DNA of 64,000 bases from Diphasiastrum complanatum (taxonomy: Eukaryota; Streptophyta; Lycopodiopsida; Lycopodiales; Lycopodiaceae): the NCBI GenBank assembly GCA_029204225.1, contig CM055102.1, positions 62,738,272 to 62,802,271 on the forward strand, written 5' to 3'. Position 1 is the first letter of the stretch. Each line of letters begins with the position of its first letter. The notes beneath the pieces were generated by a model that searched no databases, had not been told where the DNA came from, and worked only from the letters and a program-made list of their open reading frames with translations. Shown piece by piece: positions 25,125 through 37,370 of this stretch. The position numbers and the translations under genes are program-made.

Positions 25125-26796
25125 GTCCATCATGAGCCACTTTTTTTGTGCTGGATTTGAAGAATTTAATGAAGTACTCCATGTTGGAGCCGCTTGGGAA
25201 AGTGAACAAAAGAATATCACTCTGTCGATACAGCATAGACAATTTCCTAAAGAATCAGCCATGATAAATGGAGCTTTAGGAGTTAACTTAATTTCTACAA
25301 AGCTATGTGCAAAATGGGGCCTTACAAAGATTAAGCCTGCTACTTTTGCTATTAAGCTAGCTGATCAAACGACAGTTTGTCCACAAGGAATGGTGAAAGA
25401 TATACCTGCTAAAATTGCAGGAGTATAGTTCGTCATTACTTTTGTAGTGATGGACTTACCAGAACTGCCAAGTGTCTACCAAATTCTATTAGGACGTCCA
25501 TGGTTATGAGTTGCGCAAGTATTTTATAACTGGGGTACCGGAAAAATCACTTTTGAAAATCGTGAACGTGCAGTTAAAATTGATCCTACAACTTGGACTA
25601 CTATGCTTACAAAGTAATGCCGCTTGGACTCTGTAATGCACCAAGTTTATTCCAAAGAGTAATGCAATTTGCTTTTAAAGATTATCTGCAGAATTTTCTT
25701 GAAATTTACTTGGACGACTTGGGAATTCATAGTACAGATACAGACCACCTGGATCGATTGGAGAAAGTATTTGAAAGATGCCACAAATATCAGATTTCTC
25801 TAAATCCGAAAAAAATGTCAGATATGGATTTCCCACGAAGTTGTGCTTGGACATGTGATATCAAGACATGGTATTGCCACGGATTATTCTAAGATCAAAG
25901 TTATTGTGGAATTGCCACTGCCAGCAACAATTCGTGGAGTTTATGTGTTTATGGGTCATGCGAACTACTATCGAATCTTTATTATCTTCTTTGCGGATTT
26001 AGCACGACCTATATACAAACTGACTATTGCTCCTATTTGGACAGTAGAAGCGTTAGAAGCCTTTGAAAAATTAATAAAAACATTAACTTCAACACCAATA
26101 CTGCGTTCTCCAAATTGGACGATAGAGTTTCATATTCATACGGATGCTTCAAAATACGCCATTCGATCAGTTTTGACATAGCCAGGTGACTATAAGAAAG
26201 ATTATCCTATAGATTTGCAAGCAGACAGCTTACAGATCCAGAAAAGAATTATTCAACAACAGAACGTGAGGCATTAGTCGTGATTTTTTCTATTTGAAAA
26301 TTTTGTCACTACCTCATGGAAACGCACTTTGCATTTTATACGGATCATCAACCGTTACTTTACTTGGTAAACAAGACATGCAATACTGGATGTATTGCAA
26401 GATGGTTATTATTATTGACTGAATTTGACTTTCGAATTGTGGCTCAAAAGGGCAAGCAACATTATCTAGCCGATCACGTTTCGCGAATTGAATCCGCACC
26501 AGTTAATACTGAAGTGGATGATGAACTGCCAGATGCTGCATTGTTCTGTGTTGAAACAGTACCTAAGTGGGCAACAGATATTGTTGAGTACCTAATGCTA
26601 GGACAACCAAATGACTCCTTGACAAAGTACAAAAGAGACAATTGATTCATAAGGCTCAATCTTATCAATTAATTGTAGGACAATTGTATCGTCGTGGATC
26701 AGATAATATTTTACGAAGGTGTGTTTTACCGCATGAAGTACCAGATTTAATCATGTTTTCACATGATGGCATGGGTGGAGGACACTTTTGTCATTA
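25125..26796 (+). pseudogene. Ty3 protease, shortened RT, RNase H and integrase start
   Basis: The protease-like region (about 25,200-25,580) ends with the ILLGRPWL motif and has no recognisable D-S/T-G triad: the expected site reads MINGALGVNLIS. About 35 bp later the text jumps to the middle of RT (YAYKVMPLGLCNAPSLFQRVM, about 25,603), so the first half of RT has been deleted. YLDDLGIHS (about 25,710) retains the catalytic Asp pair. RNase H is in several frames (HTDASKYAIRSVL, YTDHQPLLYL, LADHVSRI). The segment ends with LYRRGSDNILRRCV and a partial HxxxH..C zinc region. Frame changes near 25,830 and 26,180 and the deletion make it non-functional. Confidence 0.8.
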
Positions 26797-27079
26797 GGGC
26801 CCTTTTTGGACTCAAAAAGGGCCTCTTCACTAATCATGATTAATGTTAATGACGACATGTGTGCCAATAAAAGAATGACAATTGAGCAGCAATGGCCCAT
26901 ATGACATGGCAAATTACATGGTGTAGATTAAATCAAGTGTGGGACCAGTAAGTACACCTCTAGCATTAACCCTACATTAACTGTACATGGGAGGCTAACT
27001 ACACCTATCACATAGCTATTAACTAGACCCAACATACCTGCACCTAATGGCTAGTTTATCTACTCATTCAAGATATTCA

Positions 27080-27081
<2 letters not shown>
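26797..27081. other. Short intervening sequence starting with a hairpin
   Basis: Immediately at the retroelement break, GGCCCTTTTTG and CAAAAAGGGCC form an 11-bp perfect inverted repeat with a 4-base loop (26798-26823). The remainder is non-coding and ends in the next microsatellite. Confidence 0.5.

Positions 27082-27147
<66 letters not shown>
27082..27147. repeat. (CT)n microsatellite
   Basis: About 66 bp of pure CT repeats. Confidence 0.95.
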
Positions 27148-27148
<1 letters not shown>

Positions 27149-27251
27149 AATGACCTCCCACCCTACTCATTCTCCATATTGACATAGCAATCTTTCCACT
27201 ATGTTATACACTCTCTAACTCAAGACCAGACACATTGTCTTTTTATAGATC

Positions 27252-28088
27252 ATGACTTCTAGTCAAACAAGAAGAACAAAGATTCAATTAAACTCCATTG
27301 TTGCACCAATCAAAGACTCCAATGACCATTGGGTGCCTACGACATTTTTGACTCTTGATTGGGTATATATGCAACCCTCTAGTAAAGGAATTCACAGGGT
27401 TGCAAAGAGAAACCGTGACAACAAACAGCACCATTGGAGAGGAAGAATTCACGAATTCAAAGTCGATTGCAACGAAGGTTACCTAGCCAGAGTGCAACAC
27501 ATCTACATGCGTAGAGATCTTTTGTTGGACACGGCAGTTGCTGATAGAAATATACTTTCGCATTGTAAGTCTTACATCTTTGAATGTCAAAGATATTTTA
27601 CTTGTAAAGTATTATTGCTTCATTCTATTACCTCTTGTGCAGATGTTTTTCCTTCAGATAGCTATGACTGGCAGCATGTAAAATCGTTCACGGGAAAGTT
27701 CTCTGCAATACATGCAAAATATGGAGTACTAATATATGATGGGCTCAAGTCTTCTGCGATCATAGGACTGGGTGTTTACTTTTACGATCACATGTATGAA
27801 GTTCTAAAGAAAAACTTTGGGACTGACAAATTATTGCCTCTTTCTGAGCCTACAATCGATTCTCACGATTGGCCTTAGATTGATAAATTGACCATCGAAT
27901 TGACCAAATTCGAACTCGTAAAAGAGATTACGATGAATATGAAGCCAACATTCGGATCCAAACATGTTTACACTAGTGTCAGCATGCCTATCGATGTATT
28001 TGTTGTCATATATAAAACAATATCATTTCGAAAAACAAATACATTATGGGTATGGAAAGCGACGGAATCCTCATTGTTGTGCTACTAG
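27252..28088 (+). pseudogene. Family X, most complete copy (uncharacterised protein)
   Basis: The ATG at 27252 opens a 208-codon frame. The N-terminal module has WVP at about residues 27-29, QPSSKG at 41-46, HWRGRIHEF at 61-69 and VQHIYMRRD at 81-89. A likely intron runs from GTAAGT at 27565 to AG at 27642 (78 bp, phase 1). It is a multiple of three, so the frame stays open without splicing. Introns at the same position occur at 49.53 and 62.79 kb. The middle module has GVYFYD and KNFG..KLLPL. A TAG at 27876 interrupts, but the same frame resumes with FGSKHVYTS and TNTLWVWK to 28088, matching the start of the C-terminal module. The rest is unrecognisable. The first module faintly recalls BAH-type chromatin readers, which is only a guess. 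If the TAG is real this is a truncated gene or a pseudogene. Confidence 0.55.
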
Positions 28089-28420
28089 ATTTAGACTCCT
28101 CAAATTATTAACGATCTACATGGATATTCGAATCTCGAACCAATAGAATACTACGCAGTTTAAAGTCTTCTTCACCACTACCTGCAATGTTACCTTAATC
28201 GTGACGGCTGTGCTTCATATTGTTATTATAATATTTGGATGAGTTAAGCCAAGCTTTGAAACTCAAAGCGTCTCTATTTAAGTTGCATAGCAAAGAAACA
28301 TAACGTGTAACAATTTACAAGGTAACAGTGTTTGCATCCTCTCTCTTGGAGTTATAGTGAGACGTAGCATAAAGAGGACGAAAAAGAGTGCATTTTACAT
28401 CAATCAATCAACATTCTACA

Positions 28421-29026
28421 ATGGGTATTGCTGCTACAGATCGTGCAAAAGGCATGCACCCACAATTTAGTCGTTTGCTGATTGCTGCGTGCATGAGTAT
28501 GTTACTCGCTCATGCCAACGCCCAAGGCTTCGATTTCTTCTACTTCGTCTTACAGGTTGGTCTCATCGTTGTTTCTCCCTGCTAGCGATGATCGATCAGC
28601 GTATGCATTTGTGTACTCTCGTCGCGAGTGGTTGATCCAGTTTATATCTCTGAGCTCAATCACGTACTAGATGTGGGCTACAGTTGCCAATCATATGCAG
28701 GACGTTTTCTAAATCCATCAAACTAGCGCTATATATAGCATAACTACAGCTTTTACTTTTGAAAAGAGTCGTGTCCGATGTTCAATATTATCCGTTGGGT
28801 AAGTAGGCACTCAGTATCTTAGACAATGGTTTCTTATCGAAATCTTCCATTTGTGTTGCAGTGGCCTGGATCCTTCTGGCAGCAGCTGTTGCTATCCCAC
28901 TACAGGACAGCCTGCATCCGATTTTTCCATTCACGGCCTGTGGCCAAATTACAACAATGGCGGTTTCCCATCCAACTGCGATCCCAACAATCCCTTTGAC
29001 ATCAGCCAGGTCGCTTCCCCACTCAC

Positions 29027-29085
<59 letters not shown>

Positions 29086-29689
29086 TTTTGTCAATTTTAC
29101 CATATCAAAGATTTTATTCGTCATGGCAAAGACTCTTCTTATGAACTTAGGGCTAATGAAATTGACTCCTGCATGCACTGTTTATATCTCAAAGGCATTA
29201 ATCAATCTATCTAACCTGCGGCGGCTTATTTTCAGAAAAAAATTAATGTCATATATTCTCTTTCAGGTATTTGATATAGAGAGTCAGTTACAAACAAGTT
29301 GGGATTCACTTGCATGCCCTAGCAGCGATGGCACAAGCTTTTGGACCCATGAGTGGGACAAGCACGGAACATGCGCCGAGTATCTATTTAGCCAACACGC
29401 ATACTTTCAAAGTGCTTTGGACTTGCGAAGCTCCGTTAATCCACTGGGAGGTCTCAGCGCTGCATGCATTAATTCCAATGGTGGAGCTTATAGCTTCACA
29501 GTTATTCAGAATGCTCTAACTTCTTCGCTTGGCCACACTCCAGGAGTGCAATGTAGCCGTGATGCTTCTGGTAACAATCAACTGTAACAGCTGTACATAT
29601 GCGTGGCAACTGATGCTTCCACATTGATTGATTGCCCACTTTTCCCGACCTCCGGCTGTTCATCGACTGTGCACTTCCCGTCTTCCTGA
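28421..29689 (+). pseudogene. S-like RNase T2 pseudogene (three exons)
   Basis: RNase T2 enzymes are secreted ribonucleases acting through two conserved His motifs. Exon 1 (28421-28555) encodes a signal-peptide-like N-terminus and FDFFYFVLQ. Exon 2 is 28862-29009, with FSIHGLWPN, the first catalytic site. Exon 3 (29267-29689) has FWTHEWDKHGTC, the second site with both His, then QCSRDASGN and a Cys-containing C-terminus ending in TGA at 29687. Introns are GT-AG at 28556-28861 and 29010-29266. There are two lesions. After WPGSF at the start of exon 2 the frame shifts, consistent with loss of about 8 bases against the family (exon length 148), and would soon reach a stop. An in-frame TAA at 29585 stands where the family usually has Tyr, 34 codons before the natural end. 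Catalytic motifs are intact, so inactivation looks recent. Confidence 0.9.
29031..29084. repeat. (CT)n(AC)n compound microsatellite in intron 2 of the RNase pseudogene
   Basis: CT repeats (29031-29064) pass directly into AC repeats (to 29084), starting about 20 bases after the splice donor at 29010. Confidence 0.95.
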
Positions 29690-30129
29690 TACCTCGTGTC
29701 GCAATATGCACTGCAAATTTTGTTGTTGAAGAAATCACTCAGAACCAGAAGAGTGTGTATATGTATGTATAGCAGCAGCATTGATGAGTCCTGGATACTA
29801 TCATTCTTTTCTTGAGCGTCTTCATTGGAAACGTAGCATAGCATTGTTCCGGGAACAATGCTTATAATATAATAATTGCAAGGATGTGCAGTTATTCAAT
29901 AATAAATTAGCCTTTTTCACTAATTATATTGTCCTTGTTTCCATGGCCTAAATTTAAAATTCCACTAATCCATCATCCTTTCTTTCAAGGGGGGAGGTTC
30001 TTATTACCAAACTCCTCCATGGAATTATTTGGGGATTGGGAGGTAGGCCTTGAAGGCCCTTGTGATGGCCTCAGAACGACCCAGGAGGAGGCCGTACTTC
30101 CTTGTTGTAAAAACTGACTTTCACCTTGA
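29690..30129. other. RNase 3' flank and unassigned sequence
   Basis: An AATAATAAAT stretch near 29,898 could serve as a polyadenylation signal for the RNase gene. I see nothing coding up to the copia remnant. Confidence 0.4.
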
Positions 30130-31730
30130 GATGAAACTATCGGAACAAGTCATGGAAAACAAGAACTTAGTAAGTTCTAACAGGAAAATTGTCAAGGAAT
30201 CCAAAATTTTATGTACGAGTTGAATACGGCTAATATTATCACAATAAATGGTAGCTGGATAGTTATGTTTGAAGTTCAGACTCTTTAAGAGAAGCCTCAT
30301 TGAGATGGCTTCTTTGGTTGTTTATGTTGTTGCTACATATTCGGCTACAATCGAGGACTTCTGCCTCTTCCTATTCCTTGAAGTGGGTGCCAAAGATAGA
30401 TAGATGTAGTAACTAGAAGCTGAATTCCTGATACTTAAGTCTTCCACCCAAGCTGAATAAGACTGTTGAACTCTAGAATTCAACATGGATTGAGAGACTG
30501 TACTTACTATATATTCCAGATTAGGTCCGGTGCACGCCATTGCATACATTAATGAGCTGATAAGTGAGTGCCATGGATAATTCTTCATGATTGAGACTAC
30601 AACAGGTGTCGAAGGGCACATATACCTTGTTGAGTTTAGGTCTTGGTTCCATTAGTTAATCAGTCAACTTTGATTCATGCATTTCGAATTTCTCTAGGAT
30701 GTGTTTTAGATATTTTTGTTGGCCTAGAAGAATTGTCTTCTTGGCTCTATCGCAAAGGAATTGAATGCCACATAGAAAGTTCATAGGTCCTATAGGATTT
30801 GTCATGTCAAATTTTGTGGACAAATTCGACTTGGTACTTTTGAGCAACGAAGTATTATCACTTAAAAGTATATAGTCATCAGTACAAAGAGAAATAAATA
30901 GTTACTTTGGACATTCATACTTAATATAGACATTTGAGCTAGTAGCAGTAGAATAAAAATTGAGATGTAATAGATAATCATTGATTTATTTAAATCAAGC
31001 CCTGTGTGCTTGTCTGAGCCCATATAGAACTTTATGGATCTTACACACTTGATCTTAAAGAACCTCAGTTGCATGTAAATATCGTCATGGATGTAAAGAC
31101 TCAAGATTGCAGTTTGTATATCCATCTAACATACTTCAAGATCATCTTATGTTGCTATAATTGCCAACACGGTTCGAATAGATGCAAGTTTACAAACAGG
31201 ATTAAAAGTCTTTTTGTAATCATTACCTGATTATTGTGAGTAGCCTTTGGCTATAGATCTTGCCTTTCATTTACAAATGGAGCCATTGGAATCGTACTTT
31301 TGTTTGAAGATCCAATTGCATTGTTGAATGACCCTCGTTTTGGTAAGATGATTGACAAGAGTCCAGATTTGGTTCTGTATCAATGAATTGTATTCATTGT
31401 TCATTATTGCCTTCCACTTATCATAATTCACATTCGACAATACATCATGAAGAGTGAGAGGTTCCTTGACTGTTGTCCAAAAAGACTGAGTGAATCTTTC
31501 TTGTGGATGCGTCATTTGACCAGATCTTCAAACAATTGGTTGTTTTTAATTATCTGAGCCTAAAGAAGAATGACATGGTTCAAGGTGTGAAGTGGATGGA
31601 TTTGAGACAAGAGTTTTTTTAACATTGGCAAACAATGATTTAGGATTAAAACCAATAATAATTCATGTTGTCTCATTTGAGGTTATAAAATTTGTCTTCT
31701 AGAAAGACTACATCTCTACTAACAAATGTC
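30130..31730 (-). pseudogene. Outer copia remnant: integrase end, RT and RNase H
   Basis: This is read on the minus strand from 31,730. It begins with KTFVSRDVVFLEDKFYN, the junction between integrase and RT, then RT (WKAIMNNEYNSLIQNQIWTLV at about 31,400; MDIQTAILSLYIHDDIYMQ at about 31,110). The catalytic strand reads CTDDYILLSDN near 30,870, where copia usually has YVDD. After RT motifs (GIQFLCDRAKKTILLGQQKYLKHILEKFEM) comes RNase H with AEYVATT (about 30,330). Many stops and frame changes are present. Its upstream continuation is 36597-36796, beyond the younger copia element that split it at the TTACC target site. Confidence 0.85.
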
Positions 31731-31735
31731 TTACC

Positions 31736-32326
31736 TGTCGAAAATCAATGGGAATGAGCGGGCTTGATGTAGGAATGAAAGCACAACAGAGAGTAGTAGA
31801 ATATTCAAATTAAATGATTCAGACAAATGTACAATGAAATGAAATAGTAGTGGGAATGAAAATTTGCACTCTGATTAATATCAAACAATGAGTATAATGC
31901 GTGAATTGATAACTTCAGGTTACAGTCGTTCAAAGTGATAACTCTGGTTCCAAAAACTCAAATAATTAGAAGAAGTTTTCTGATGAAGATTCGAGGATTG
32001 ATATCCTACAAAATATCTACAACACCTTTTTGTTGCAATTATTACAACCACTTCATTACATTTAATGCATGTACAAAGTGGTCGGACTGTCAACGTGAAG
32101 TCATTGGGTCGGATTTAAGACCAACGGTAATGAAAATAACCTGTATCAACAATATACACTGACTCAAAAAATATAGAATTTTTTGAGTCGATCCGATATT
32201 GAAAAATTCTATACTATTTGATCCTGACTTTTTCAATCCTCTGTTTAGAAATTCGAGCCTTATGTTTTTGGTTTTTTAGGATGCTCACTATTGAATAGAT
32301 TTGAAGCTGAGCATCGAATTCCAACA
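31736..32326 (-). repeat. 3' LTR of inner copia element
   Basis: 591 bp, TGTTGGAATTCGATG.. to ..CGACA on the minus strand. It is preceded by the purine tract at 32327-32335 and matches 35991-36591 along its length. Confidence 0.88.
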
Positions 32327-32379
32327 CTCCCTGTTAATGTGGATCCTGAAAACTTTTGATTTTCAGATTCAGCATGTCA

Positions 32380-33639
<1,260 letters not shown>

Positions 33640-34560
33640 GCTCATTTTTGTATCAATCTCATGATTTTTGATCCTAGAGTCTTTTTTGATACATAGATTA
33701 GAAATTTTTCAAGCTTTTCCCTGTGGTTGATAAATCGATCTTCCACAAAAATGACATCTCTGCTCGTAACTAATTTTTCTGTTTCCAGATTGTAGAGCTT
33801 GTATGTATGGTGATCTGGGAAGTAGCCAACGAAAATCAATTTTGTGCTTTTGTCATCCAACTTCAATCTGAGATCTTCAGGGATCAGAGCATAAGCAATG
33901 CAACCAAACACTCTAATATTCTTGAGTGATGGTTTCGATCATGTCTACACCTCATAAGGTGTCTTGCCATTCTGGGCTTTGGTGATGGATTGATTTTGTA
34001 GATAGGCAGATGTTGAAACAGCTTCCACCCAAAATTTTTTCAAAAGAGAGGAATGGGCCAGCATGCTCTTGGCAATTTCGATGAGTGTCCGATTCTTCCA
34101 TTCAGCTACACCATTGGACTGAGTTGAGTAGTCATTGTGAGTTGTTGATATATTATGTTGGCCTTGCATAACTCCTTAAATTTGGTGGAGATAAATTCTC
34201 CCCCTCCATCTATGTGTAGAGCTTTGATCTTCCACTGGGTCTAATTTTCTGTGGATGCCTTGAACTGCATGATGAACTTCAATGCCTCTTATTTGTTCTT
34301 CATAAAATAGGTTGCAGTCCTTCGAGAGAAGTCATCGATGAAGGTTAGGAGGTATAGAGCTCCCCCTTTAAAAACAGTCTGCATTAGGCCATAGATGTCG
34401 CTATGTACAAGATCTAGCAAGCCTTTAGAAGTATGAACTGAGTAAAAAATGAAAGGGCTTCTAACATGCTTGCTGATTATACAATTTTCACATGGAGAAG
34501 TTGGCTTGCTGATAGAAGGTAGGTCTTGTACTAGTTCCTGAGTCGACATTTGTTAAATAC
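33640..34560 (-). pseudogene. Copia integrase, decayed
   Basis: The pre-integrase segment (CENCIISKHVRSPF, then LLDLVHSDIYGLM, about 34,400-34,500) carries the first catalytic Asp (HSD), and FIDDFSRR the following segment. After frame changes comes the third catalytic region (STQSNGVAEWKNRTLIEIAKSML, about 34,070-34,150) with E reading as VAEWKNR, the usual VAERKNR with R to W. The C-terminal copia signature (FGCIAYALIP, LIFVGYFPDHHTYKLYNLE, TSRDVIFVED) lies at about 33,740-33,911. Stops separate the blocks. The enzyme would have joined element cDNA to the chromosome. Confidence 0.8.
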
Positions 34561-35847
34561 TATTGAAGTTCAAATGGCCTAATCTGAAATGCCAAAGCAT
34601 ATCAGATGATTTGGAAGTTGAGGTGTGAAGAGTTTGACAGTTGGAAGAATAACAGTGGCTAAGTTTGTATAGATTGTCACTATTTCTCTGGAAAGCTAAA
34701 ACTTTTCAAGATTTGTCAAGGATGGTGTAGCCGGTTGTATCAAATTTGACCCTATGACCTGAATCAATGATTCCGCTAATTGAGAGCAGATTTTTGGTCA
34801 GATTTAGAATGTGGAGAACGTTGGACAACAACTTGACTACACCTTTCTAAAATTTGATTATGTTCCCTCACCTTGAATGGAATGTGATGAGCTGTCTCCA
34901 ACTTGCACAACTCGAGAGTGGATAAAAGATTTATAATCATTGAGCCAGTCTTGATGGTAAGTCATGTGTTGAGTTGTTCCAGAATTGAGATATTAGGATT
35001 CGATATCCTGTTGTTATCTGACCTTGGTCATAAGACTGCTTCATCTTCCCCTTAGTGTCCTTGATCTCATGTCCAGTTCTCTTGTAGTATCTGTAGAATA
35101 GTTTTTGCTTTGGTTGGAAAGATAAGGAGTTCGAATTCAACCCTGAGCCAGAATTCAACCCAGAGCCAAAATTTGAGCCTGAATCCAAATTCAATCCTGG
35201 ACTGCATATTGCTCTTCTTTTTTGATCTGAACTTCTGATTTTTGAAATATAGAGCTTGAGGATCCGACCTTTTGCCTGAGGAGGTTGCAGTTCTGCTGGC
35301 CTCCTCTTGTTGAAGTAATGAACTCACTCTTGAAAGGGTGACCTTCTCTTAGATCGAGATTGCTAGGACTCAATGATTATAGGACGACTCGATAATAGAG
35401 CATAACAGCATTGGTATCTTCAATGACTGAGCTAGTTGTAGTCATCTGCTCCATAAGATTTTGGAAAGTGTTAATGTGGCTCGAAACAGTTACTACTTCA
35501 GATATTCTCAGGGTGAATATTTTTTTCCTCAAGTGGAGTTTGGAGGAGACGTCCCTGATATCGTAGAGAGTTGCTAGGATGTCCCATGCATTCTTAGCAG
35601 TCTGAATAGCACGTATGTAACTAATTTGATTGTCTTTTATGTTGAGAGTGATCATGGCCAAAGCGTTGTCATTTTTCAGTCTCCATTTGGTGATAGTGAC
35701 TGCATCACCTTCAGGTTTAACTTTTGTGCCATCAACAATGTCCCACAATTCCCTGGCTAGTGGTATGTCCTTCATTTTGAACTTCCAGAGATGGTAGTTA
35801 CCCCCTTCGAGTCTATCGATTAGATAAGAACTGGTAGATGAATCCAT
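34560..35847 (-). pseudogene. Copia gag and protease region, decayed
   Basis: Gag begins at an ATG at 35847 (MDSSTSSYLIDRLEGGNYHLWKF), 143 bp after the LTR, and reads 156 codons through a UBN2-type gag domain (NAWDILATLYD, FTLRISEV, INTFQNLMEQM). It ends at a stop at 35,377, after which the frame continues in pieces. A degenerate tandem run of Asn/Ser/Gly/Leu residues (GSNFGSGLNSGSGLNSNS) appears at about 35,150-35,190, where the linker and zinc knuckle would be. The protease triad is not recognisable in the heavily stop-ridden part to 34,560. Confidence 0.75.
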
Positions 35848-35978
35848 TCTGGTTGAGCGAGATCATTGGTAAAAACAACGATTTCAAGATATTGCTGGCT
35901 ATGCGCTTGCTAGTACAACATCTTAATAGAAACAAGACTTGATAATCCACAGAAAATGTGTAGATTACGGAACAGCCC

Positions 35979-35990
35979 GCTCTGATACCA
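35979..35990 (-). other. Primer-binding site, initiator methionine tRNA type
   Basis: TGGTATCAGAGC on the minus strand abuts the CA end of the 5' LTR at 35991. Confidence 0.9.
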
Positions 35991-36591
35991 TGTCAAAAAT
36001 TAGTGGGAATGAGCGACAGCTGATGAGTGAGCTTGATGAAGGATCTCGGAAGCACAACAAACAGTAGCAGAATTCCAAATTGAATGATTCAGACAAATGC
36101 ACAATGAAATGAGACAATAGTGGGACTAAAAATTTGCAGTCTGATTAATATCAAACAATGAGTACAGTGCTTAAAGTGATAACTTTAGCTTACAATCATT
36201 GAGAGTGATAACTTTGGTTATAGAAACTCAAAAATCAGAAGTTTTTTGATGAAAATTCTAGGATTGATATCCTACAAAATATCTACAACTATCTTTTGTT
36301 GCAGTTATTACAACCGCCTCATTATAGTTAATGCATGTACAAAGTGGGCGGACTGTCAATGCAAAGTTGTTGGGTCGAATTTTAGACCGGACGGTATCAA
36401 AATTTACAAGTATAAAAAATATACACTGAATCCAAAAATATAGAATTTTTCAAGTCGATTCGGTATCAAAAAATTCTAGAAAATTCGATCCCAAATTTTT
36501 TGATCCTCTTCAGAAATTTAAGCCTTTTGTTTCTAGTTTTTCAGGATGCTCATTATTGAATGGATTTGAGACTGAGCATCAAATTCCAACA
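35991..36591 (-). repeat. 5' LTR of inner copia element
   Basis: 601 bp, TGTTGGAATTTGATG.. to ..TTTTTGACA on the minus strand, followed directly by TGGTATCAGAGC. Confidence 0.9.
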
Positions 36592-36596
36592 TTACC

Positions 36597-36796
36597 AGCT
36601 TCTAGCTCATAGACATTGTAAGTCTTATAATCTAATAAATATTCAGGAAATATGCACTTGGTAATAGTGTGGTCAAATTTCTTCCTTTGTTTTATGGGTT
36701 TTGTGAATAGCTTACACACCTGAAGATCCTTAGATGATCTACAATTGGTTTCGTACCTGACCAAGCATCCTTAGAGTTTTTGTTGTTGATGGCCTT
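36597..36796 (-). pseudogene. Outer copia remnant: integrase C-terminal part
   Basis: The minus strand from 36,796 gives AINNKNSKDAWSGTKPIV and HLRIFRCVSYSQNP, then after a frame change KCIFPEYLLDYKTYNVYELEAG. These are successive pieces of the conserved copia integrase tail. The next expected residues (KTFVSRDVVF) are found at 31,730 on the far side of the inner element. At 36,797 the text is cut by a CACTA-like terminus. Confidence 0.82.
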
Positions 36797-37370
36797 CACT
36801 ACAACACCTGCCGCAATTTGCCATGCGTCTTGCCACGTGAATCGCACTCTTTTTTTAAAAAAAAATTTGTTGCGGACGTAGAAAAAACACGGCGCAATGA
36901 GGTCGTCGGGATCCGAAAAATATAAAACACGTAAGAGTCCGGCTTACATAAGCTGTCAACTCCCCGGACCTCAGGTCCTAGTGGTTGACATCAGGTCCGA
37001 CGTGGACGTCAGACTCCGACATCCAACGTGGACGTCCGATGTGGATGTCAGAATGCAACGTCCAAACACGTCACATCCAATCTGATGTGGTTGTTGGATT
37101 TTGACGAGAACATTAAGATGTCGAAATTCGACGTCTGTTGAAACAGAACAAACCCAAAAATTGTCTGACGGATGTCCACGACATCCATGCGACGTTCATC
37201 CGACGTCTACATGAATGTCAGATTCCAACGTCCCAGGAAGATGTCCGAATCTGACGTCTACTAACAAAACCATCCCATAAAATGTCCAACGTGTGTCCAC
37301 CGTCTATCCGACCTGTGTCCCGACGCATTTTAATGTTGGATTGCGACGTCCCTGATTAGGTTATAGATAA
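36797..37370 (+). mobile_element. CACTA (En/Spm-type) transposon end with subterminal repeats
   Basis: The sequence starts CACTACAACACCTGCCGC, a CACTA-type terminus, exactly where the copia integrase is interrupted. It is followed by several hundred bases rich in short motifs of the type GTCCGACGT, GACGTC and GTCAGAnTCCrACrTC in both orientations. This is typical of the transposase-binding subterminal arrays of En/Spm elements. I did not find a matching inverted terminus (..GTTGTAGTG) in the window, so the element is cut or its other end was lost. Confidence 0.6.

Larger units (their letters stand above)
21300..26796 (+). mobile_element. Ty3 LTR retrotransposon with tRNA-Asp primer site, 3' truncated
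   Basis: The 5' LTR (21300-22060) is followed by a tRNA-Asp primer site (22065-22081), a leader of about 1.2 kb, gag from ATG 23272, protease, a shortened RT, RNase H and the first part of the integrase zinc region. The sequence stops at about 26,796, before the integrase core, and no 3' LTR follows. Leader and gag start recur at 60.1-61.35 kb. The tRNA-Asp primer is typical of plant Athila/Tat-type Ty3 lineages, though the gag here is not one I can place. It is inserted in, or joined to, an intron of the kinase pseudogene at 20.5-21.05 kb. Confidence 0.85.

Noticed and set aside
35150-35200. Short Gly/Ser/Asn/Leu tandem repeat as a possible structural protein
   Set aside because: It lies between gag and protease of a dead copia element and is best read as repeat expansion in the linker.
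36897-37085. Possible GC-rich gene start in the GACGTC-rich region
   Set aside because: The composition comes from CACTA-like subterminal repeats, and the open frame is short and repeat-driven.
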